From Ochotona curzoniae (taxonomy: Eukaryota; Chordata; Mammalia; Lagomorpha; Ochotonidae), in NCBI RefSeq assembly GCF_017591425.1, contig NW_024467119.1, positions 80,034,894 to 80,098,893 of the forward strand: a stretch of DNA of 64,000 nucleotides. The letters run 5' to 3'. Below the pieces are notes generated by a model. It did not search any database, was not told where the DNA came from, and saw only the letters and a program-made list of their open reading frames with translations. Of this stretch, positions 37,801 to 46,800 are shown piece after piece. Position numbers and translations under genes: made by a program. Numbering within the stretch: position 1 is the stretch's first letter; each line of letters opens with the position of its first letter.

Positions 37801-40800
37801 AGAGGGGGAGAGAGAGAGAGAGGGAGAGAGAGAGAGAGAGAGAGAAGGCAGGGAAGGGTGGACAATGCCCTGATGTAGCAGGCTAACCCTCCTCCTGCAG
37901 TACCAGTGTTGCATATGGGCACTGGTTCAAGTCCCTGCTGCTCCATACCCAGTTCAGCTCCCTGCTGTGGCCTTGGAAAGCAGTGCAGGGTCACCTCAGT
38001 GCTTTGGCCCCTGTATCCATGTAGGAGACCTAGAAGAAGCTCCAGACTCCTGGCTTCAGACCTGCCAGCTCTGGCTGTTGGGGCCATGCGGGAGTGAACC
38101 AGTGGATGGGCAATCTCTCCATCCCTGCTCTCTCTGTTCTTACTCTGTATTTTAAATTTACTAAGAGGTAGTGAGATGGAACACTGCCCTTATTTGTGAC
38201 ACCTGCATTTTTGGGACACCTTCCCTGTGCCCATGTGCCCCAGGAGGAGGGAGGGTAGGCAGATGTCCCTGCTGCATCTTAGGTTGGATGGGCCTTAGGC
38301 TTGGGGGGTTTCCTGGCCTGCCCGCATCCCGTGGTTAGCTGCACTCTGGACCCTGTTTCCCCTGCAGAGCCCAGTGTCAGTCCCACCGTGTCTGGCAGGC
38401 TCCTGTGTCCTGCTGTGCAAGCAGTAATGCCCCGCAGAATCTCCTCTGGCAGCCTGCTGGCCGCACCATGCTCTTGTCCCTGCTCCCTGCCTGCTCTTGT
38501 CTGGGAGACCTGCTCAGTCATCACAGAAAAGGCTGTGCTCACATGGGGCTGGTGTTGCAGCTCTGTGGGTTAAGCCACTGCTTGGGATGTGGGCATGCCC
38601 TATCAGAGCTTCAGGTTCAAGTCCTACCTACTCTGTTTCCAGTCCAGCTCCCTCCTGGTGTGCCTGGAAAGGCAGCAGAAGATGGCTTAAGTTGTTGGGC
38701 CCCTGCACTCATGTGGGAGGCCTGGGTAGAGTTCCCGGCTCCTGGCTTCAGCCAGTGGATGGAAGATCTCTTTCCTTCATCCCTCCCTCTCTCAGCCATC
38801 CGCCTTTCCAATAAATGATACATAGGTCTTTTTATTTCTTCCAAAGAGAAGGTGTCCGTGTGCAGTTTTCAGTACTGCTGCCTCCCCTCCCTGGCCTTTT
38901 CAGACTAGCGGTCCCCCGGATACAATCGTCCTGTTGATATGTGCTGTGTCCTCTGTCTGCCACCTGCCGCAGGTTTGCTCAGTCCTGCACAACTAAGCCA
39001 GCCCTGCCTCCCTGGGAGCAACGTGGGTGTAATTCCAGGTGCTTGTGGGAAAATTGTAAGGGATGGGCCTGTTTGGTGCAAAAAAATGTTTTGAAGCTGG
39101 TTCATAGTTCTCCGTACACCTTTTCCATGCATGCATTTCAAGATTATTTGTACCAAAAGTTTACCTTTAATTCCTTTTTTTTTTTTTTTTTAAAAGATCT
39201 ATTTATTTATTTGAAAGGCAGTTTCCATCTGTTGGGTCACTCCCCCAAATGGCCGCAGAGGCAAGACCTGTGTCAGGTCCAGTCTGGGAATCGGGAACCA
39301 GGAGCTCCTTCCAGGTCCCCCACAGCACCGCAGGGACCCAAGCACTCAGGCCCTCTCCGGCTGCTTTTCCAGAAGCTTTAGCTGAGAGGTGGAGCAGTTG
39401 GGATTCGAACCAGCACTCTTATGGGATGCTAGTACTCTGTCAGCAGTGTAACCCATGTGCCACAGCACCGACCCCTAATTCTGTCAAAATCCCAAGGATG
39501 AGGAGGACAAGCCTGCAGTGTTTGGCTTGACGGTGGGCCAGCAGGGCTTGGTTTTCATAGCCAAGTAAGTTTGGTTATCACAGATTCAGTTTTGCCTAGG
39601 ATCATAGTGTGAAAGATTTCTTTTTTCAAGATTATTATTTCTTTATTTTGAAAGAGTTCTAGAGAAAGAGAGGTAGAAATTTTCCCTGGTGGCTTCTAGG
39701 GCCAGGCTGGAGCCAGGAGCTTCTTCCACATCTCCCTTGTGGGTGGCAGGAGCCCCGGCACCTGGGCCAGCTTGTGCTGGTTTTCAAAGACTGCAGGGGA
39801 GCTGGATTGGAAGTAGAACAGCACGGCGATCTGCTGGACAGGGTGCAGGTGTTACAGGCGGTGGCTTTACCTGCTCTGCCGCAACACTGACCCTGAGATT
39901 TTCATTGTTTTTAAGTTGGTACTTAACATTAAGGAAAAGAGTAGAAGTGTAACTTCCGTGTGAGATGGAAGGGCCACATTAGAAGTTGTTGATGGTGTTT
40001 GTTGGTATCTAGGGGCGTAGTGTACAGAGTCTAAAATGTGTTGGCGGGTTCAGAAATAGCTGGAAAATGTAGCAGATACAGTCTGTTAGAGTGAAAGACC
40101 AGAAACACAAGGTGTATATGAAACATTCCAACTTGTGGATACACATGAAAGAAACTGAGAATATAGTTAAATGTTGTAATTGTGGCATAACTGTAGATCA
40201 TTAGCATTTTTCAGTGTGTTTATTTCTTTTTATACATTTCCTAAAATGCACATGGATGATTTTTATGAGCTGAGACAGGGAGCTGTTTTAACTGTATAAC
40301 CAAATTCCTCTCATCAGAGTAAAATGCATTGAGGTTTCATGATCTTGGCACTTTAGCTCTTCTCCATAAACAGTGTTTTATTAATTGAAGAATTTAAGTG
40401 TTGAGTTTTATTAGCTATTTAATGGAAAGATAAATGATGAAAGAACTTTTACAAAATAAATCCTAGGGCTGGCATGGCATGGAAAGTCAAGCTGCTTCCG
40501 GCAATGCCACCATCTCATAGGGACGCACATTCCATCCTGCTCCCTGCTTGTGCGCTGGGAACACAGCTGAGGATCCTCCAAGCCTTTGGGCTCCTGCACC
40601 CACATGGGAGACCCAGAAGAAGCTTCTGGCTCCTGGCTTCAGCTTGGCACAGTCTTGGCCGTTGTGGCCATTTGGGAGTGAACTAGAGGATGGAGGATCT
40701 TTTTCTGTCTTTGTAAGCCTGCCTTTCAAATAAATAAATCTTGCAAAAAAAAAAAAACATTGAATTGCTGAATATGAGATTATCATTAGTAACTATATGT

Positions 40801-43800
40801 ATATATATTAAAGATTACTTATTTTTATTGGAAGGGTAGATGTACAGAGAAGAGAGACAGAGAAAAGATGTTCGTCGACTGGTTCACTCCCCAAGTGGCC
40901 GGAACAGCCAGAGCTGTGCTGATCTGAAGCCAGGAGCCAGGAGCCAGGAGCTTCCTCTGAGTCTTCCACATGGGTACAGGGTCCCAAGGCTTTGGGCTGT
41001 CCTTGACTGCTTTCCGAGGCCACAAGCAGGGAGCTAGATGGGAAGCAGGGCAGCTGGAGCACAAACTGGAGCCCATGTGGGATCCTGGCACTTGCAGGGT
41101 GCAAGGATTTAGCCATTAGGCTATTGTGCCAGGCCTGAGTAACTGTATATTTCAATCTTGAACATTCATGGTGGGAGCTAGCAATTGGAAGGTCTGTCTC
41201 TCCCCGGCTTTATAACTCCAACTTTCCAAATAAATTAGGTTTTAAGAATAAATAAAAAGGCATTCTTGTTGTTAAACCAGTGACACTGTTTTTGCTTCAA
41301 TGCAGGTGACGACAGCTCCCTGGCTGATTGTCCATCCGAGGCCCCTGTGTCGCTGACCGTTTCTGCCAACATCTGCAATGCCACGTACGTTTCTCAGTCC
41401 CCATCTTTGCGTGTGCTTTTTCTCCAGCAGCATATTTCCTTCTGGTGTGTAGTTCTAGTTACAGCATGAAGACAGGGGAAGTGTGACGTGTAGCTAATTC
41501 AGAGAGAGCCCGCCTGGGCACTCCGGCTGGCATGGGAGTGCCTGGGGTGCTGCTTACCGCTCCTGCGAGCGACGGCACCTGCCGGGGTCACTGTGAGGAG
41601 GGGGCCCCAGGCATTCTAGGACTCACAGTCAAGCCCCACGTGGATATCACACAGATGTTCCAAAGTGCCTGTAGATGTGTTGTTTCCAGGTAGGAGGGAG
41701 AGATGGTTTGGGGCATGACATGCCAGGCCTTTCTGCTGGACTGAGAGAGGCTTTCCGAGTAGACTGATAGGCTTCTGAGGTGCCTGCCTGAAGGTTCTGG
41801 TGGGGCAGGGGAAGCTCATTCTGCACTCTTTCTGGGACCAGAAGGTCAGCCAAGGCTTACGAATGGCTACTGATAACTGCCAGGCAGGGAGGAAACCATG
41901 GGTTACCAACCCCCACCAAAGTTACTTTCCTGTTTGTTGAACTAAGACCTTGCTGGATTTGGGGAAGGACTGAGTGGCATATTCGTCCGTCCTTCCTGGC
42001 CGTGTCCTTTCGGCTCCGTGACGTCCTCCTCCCCCCTGCCAGGGAAGTGGCACAGAGGCAACCCCGGCCCCACCTGATGACGCCACTTTGCTCCTCTCCT
42101 GCAGGGACGCAAGTGGCTTCCCACAGTTCACAGAGCCCACGTGTGCCAGCTTGCCTGCCGGACCCATGGATGTCACGGAAGAGAAAGGTGAGGCACAGGT
42201 GCTGCCGGGTCTCCTGGCCTCTGGACTTGAAGTCAGGCCGGTCTGAGGGGGTATCCAACAGCCCTCTCACAAGTCTTGGCAAGGCACCTGCTCTGCCGGT
42301 GAACTGGGGCCTCAGCATCCATGCGAAGCTCTCTCCTTGCGTCTCAGTTACCACACGGTCCCAGGGACAACAGCGGGCCTCTTACAGGACATTGCTTAGA
42401 GATGCCAGGAACTTGCGGGAGTGGGAGGCATGGCCCGTGAGAAGTGGGGTGCTTGGCGGCAGCAGTGGGGTGAGCCCATGACATTCAGGCCTCCTCCTGC
42501 TTCACGCGCCTTGCCTGGGCTGAGCAGCTTGTCCGTCTGCCCGCGGCAGCCTTGTGGAACTGCCCCCTCCTGCACCAGGGCTGAGGCCGTGTGGCCTCAC
42601 CTCAGAGCCTGGCGATGGGTGGGTCAGAAGGAGGCCACTCCTGGCATTGTTCCTGGTGGAAGGTTCACTGCCATCCTGCTGCCTTTTTCGTCCATCTTGT
42701 CCCGCTCTCTGTCTTCTGTTCTCCGTTGGCCCCCAGAGCTCCTTTGTCGGCGAGCTTGGTCCAGAAGCTTAAGGGATAAACTTACCCTCTTGGCGTCATT
42801 GAGTTTTCAAACATGTCCTTGCGTTTTGCTCATGCAAGTCAGTGCTGAATTTGACAGCTGCTCTACAAAGTAGAGAATTTCTTCAGATTTACTTCTTTTT
42901 ATTGGAAAGCAGAGTTACACAGAGAGGAGAGAGATTTTCCATCTGCTGGGCCAATCCAGAGCCAAAGCAGGAGTTGGGAACTTCTTCCAGGTCTCCCGTG
43001 TGGGTGCTGGGGCCCAGGCTCTTGGGCCAGCCTCCTCTGTTTTCCCAGGTGCTTTAGCAGGGAGCTGAATTGCAGGTGGAGCATTCGGGACTCAAACCAC
43101 TGCCCTTTTGGGACGTTGGTGTCACAGGTGGAGGAGGATTAACTTGATATACTGTGGCACTGGCTGCAAAAGCAAAAAATTGTAATTTCAGCAGTTTGTG
43201 ATGGCGCAAGTTGGGGGGAGGTCTCACTGTTATTGCTATTTTCCTGGGAGGCAGTAGACAATGGTAGGGAACAAGAAAGTCCCTGCCAAAGCAGGCGGGT
43301 CCGAGTGGGCATCCAGCAGCCCTCTCACCAACCTTGGGAAGGACCCTGCTCTGCAAGCAAACTGGGGCGTCCATGCCAGTACCCTTCAGAGTGTGCTTTC
43401 GCTTCTGTAGTCAACTGCAGATGTATATGTGATATGCAATCCAGATGTGTGTGTGCACATGTGTATTCATGTCCCAACTGCCTCTTCCTTGAGCTTCACT
43501 AATCATACGTAGTCACGTTTGGATCATCAGAGCTGACCCACCAGGTCTTGATGTCACCAGAGAATGCACCCGCCCCTCATTGTTGCCTAGCTCAGGCTCT
43601 CCCATCAGTTGTAGTTGTCATGTCCGTGAGTCCATGTTGTGGCCCTGACACTGAGCACCATCAAGGTGCGAGTCTCGGCATTCCCAGCAGGGGGCACTCT
43701 GCTGCCTGATGTCTGTGCACCTGCAGGCCTGGTGGTCTCTTGTGTTCCAGGCAGCAGCATTTCCCGAGCCGGGTGCTCAACCCTGGGCTCCAGCTGCACT

Positions 43801-46800
43801 GTGAGTGGCTCATGGGTGTCTGTTCACAGAGGGTCTGATTGAGAGCAGGTGGCGTTTGTCCATCCCACAGTGGGTGAGAGCAGTGGCTGGGAACGTGGAC
43901 GTCCAGGGGCCCTGATTGGTGTTTCTCTAGGCGATGCACCAGAAGGCTTCCCAGAGGAGGTGATGCCACCGAGTTCAGAACCATCTGGCAAGGGCTGGCA
44001 GCTGCAGTGCTGCTCAGGGTGTGGGCAGTTATAGCGTTGGGGGAGAGCTGCATTGGGACATTTTCTTCCTTGAGGTGGCCTTGCAAGGGTTACAAATGTC
44101 CCCTCAAATGTCTTTAGTCCCCTTGCTGAACCAGAGTCCTTAGAAGCTCTCACACCCCCACTTTTCCAACCAACTCCTTATGCAATCTGTTATCCAAGGC
44201 ATTGGGTATGACCAGGCACAGGGAATTTTGATCACAGTCAGAGAGACCCACATTCTGCACAGGCCCTGGAGGTGGCAGCATGGTCATTGTCCAAGTGGCC
44301 ATTTTCCTGTTGTCCAGGGTCCTGGCACCCCACAAGATTGCTCCACCCCCACTGTGCAAAGCAGCGTTGAGTTGGAATCAATTTGGTTCCCACTTGGCTG
44401 GGTTGACTCCACAGCAACCCGCCAGGACCGGCCTGGGGTGTCCGTTATGGGCAGAAATGAACATGGCCTCTTTCCAAATCCAGGGCAGGATTCTGGATTC
44501 TGCGGAAATAGATCCACACTTTCTGTCTCCCTTCATGTGTACACACAGACACAGCCCTTTGGTCCCAGTCGTTACCCAGGACACGGCCGAGGTGGGGACA
44601 GCTCTGCACCGACCTCACTGTCTCCACAGGGCTCCTGGGTGGGGAGGAGTGCACGGTAGGCCTTGGGCTCACTGTTGGAGGGGGCAGTGGCTGTGCTGTG
44701 CCCGGGGGTGGTGGAGCCTGGCAGGTGTGCTCACAGACAGCTGGTGCTGAGTGCCCCTGACCTGGGGCACCCTGGGTCCCAGTGCACATGCTTTTCCAGG
44801 GCTGCAAATGGGGCTGAGCCTGGGGCTCCAGGCTGCATTTGGCAGTGTGTGGTTCAAAGTACAGTGGCATCTGTGTGTCAGCAGCCATGGGACTCACTCT
44901 CCAGGAGGAGGGCCCAGAACGAGGGAGCGCCCATGTTTTATAGCGGGCAGTAAACGTGCCTGCCCCGTGTTGCAGACATCCAATATTCCAAATTTTCGGC
45001 ATGGCAGACCTGCATGGACAGATAGCTGGAGCCAAGGCCAGACACAGCCTTCCGGTCACCTGGCCTCCCAGCGACTTCCCAGCTGAAGCAGAGTACATGC
45101 CCGCAAGGTCCTTCCAGGAACTCCACCCATCCTCTCCAGCTCCCCTCAGTTCTGCGGCTGCACCTGTGCTCCGCTGCCAGGCCTTGCTACGGATTGCTCA
45201 CGCCTGCCCCCACATCTGTCCTGCCCTGCCCGAGGCTACTCAGTTTGCCATTGCAGCGTACACACCCTCTGCCCTTGCTGGTCATTGTCTGTGCCCTGGT
45301 GAGTGAGGCCCACTCGCTGCTACATCCTGGGTGTCTGCCATAAGGCCTCACAGGTGGAGGTCTGCCAGTGCCTGTCGAGTGAGCCTAGCCCGTCGTCCGG
45401 GTCAGTGGACCATCATTCACACACCATCCAAAGTGAAAGTCAAGGCCACATGGCCCCTTCAGCTTCAGCTTCTGAAATGACATCCCACAAGGAGCCAGGG
45501 AAGGCAGCTGCCAGGGGTGTGTGTGTGTATGCAGGTGACATCGGGCAGTGTGTGTGTGCGGGGGACGGGGGGAGATTTTCTGAAGGGAAATGAGTGCAGC
45601 AGGCAGGCCAGGCGAGGGCCGAGGAGGCGCACGGGCCGACTGAGCAGCTGCATTCTCTCTTTCATAGGGCTGTACTCGCCTGGAGACCTGTGGCCAGTGT
45701 GCCTGGCCAGCAGCCTCAACTGCACCCTGGAGGGGGCTGCGCCTTGCGTGATGCAGGAGCCGGCCCAGGTGCACAACAGGTATGGAGGGTGCTGTTCCTT
45801 GCAACGGTGCAAGAACTTCAGGTGCAGTCTGCATTGTGCCAGTGAGACAGGAGGAGGGTGTCAGCTGCCTCGGGGCCCTGCCAGTGAGGCAGTCTGCAGG
45901 AAGAGGGGGTGTCAGCTGCCGGGGAGGGGGGCCCTGCCAGTGAGGCAGTCTGCAGGAAGAGGGGGTGTCAGCTGCCGGGGAGGGGGGCCCTGCCAGTGAG
46001 GCAGTCTGCAGGAAGAGGGGGTGTCAGCTGCCAGGGAGGGGGGCCCTGCCAGTGAGGCCATCTGCAGGAGGGGGTGGTGTCAGCTGCCTGGGGGGGACCC
46101 TGGGGAGCATCAGCTGTCTGGCTGGGGCGTGAGCCCTGGGGAATGCCACTGTGACGCCCAGGCTCTGCAAGAATAGGGGAGAATGAGGTTTTTGAAGTGG
46201 CTGGGATAATCTGGCCACGGATGGGTTTGCATGCTCACTCATTTTTCAGCACCAGTAAGTGACTGCATCTTTTTGTGGTGTTTCTGCTGAGCTCATTTGC
46301 TTTTTTCGAGAAAGATTAACTTACTTAATAGAAAGGAAGATTTATCGGAAAGGCAGAGTAAGAGGATGATGGAGAGAAAAAGATCTGCTTTCCACCAATT
46401 CACTCTCCAAGTGGCCGCAACAGCCAGGGGAGCCAAGAGCCAGGGGCTTCTTCTGGATCTCCCATGCAGGTGCAAGGTCCCAAGGCCTTGGGCCATCCCC
46501 TGCTGCTTCCCCAGGCCACAAGCAGGGAGCTGGATGGGAAGAGAAGCAGCCAGGACACAACTGGCACCCATATGGGGCTGCCAGCGCTGCAGATGGAGGA
46601 TCAGCTTGCCGCAGCCCCGCACCGGTCCTGACTTAAATGTGCCACCTGGTGTGATAGTGTCATTCCATTGGGGAACCTGAGGAAGTGTGTTCTTGTCTCA
46701 GGACCCACAGGCCATTTTTTGTTAGGCACAGCTCAGTGCAGTGGTAGTCACTGTCTCTTCCGGAAGGAGAATCCAGCTGGCAGTGGGGACCCAGGCTCCC

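Noticed and set aside
44180..45600. Several 100-200-codon frames on both strands in intron s-t
   Set aside because: High GC lowers stop frequency; overlapping frames on both strands, no splice logic and no recognisable domain.
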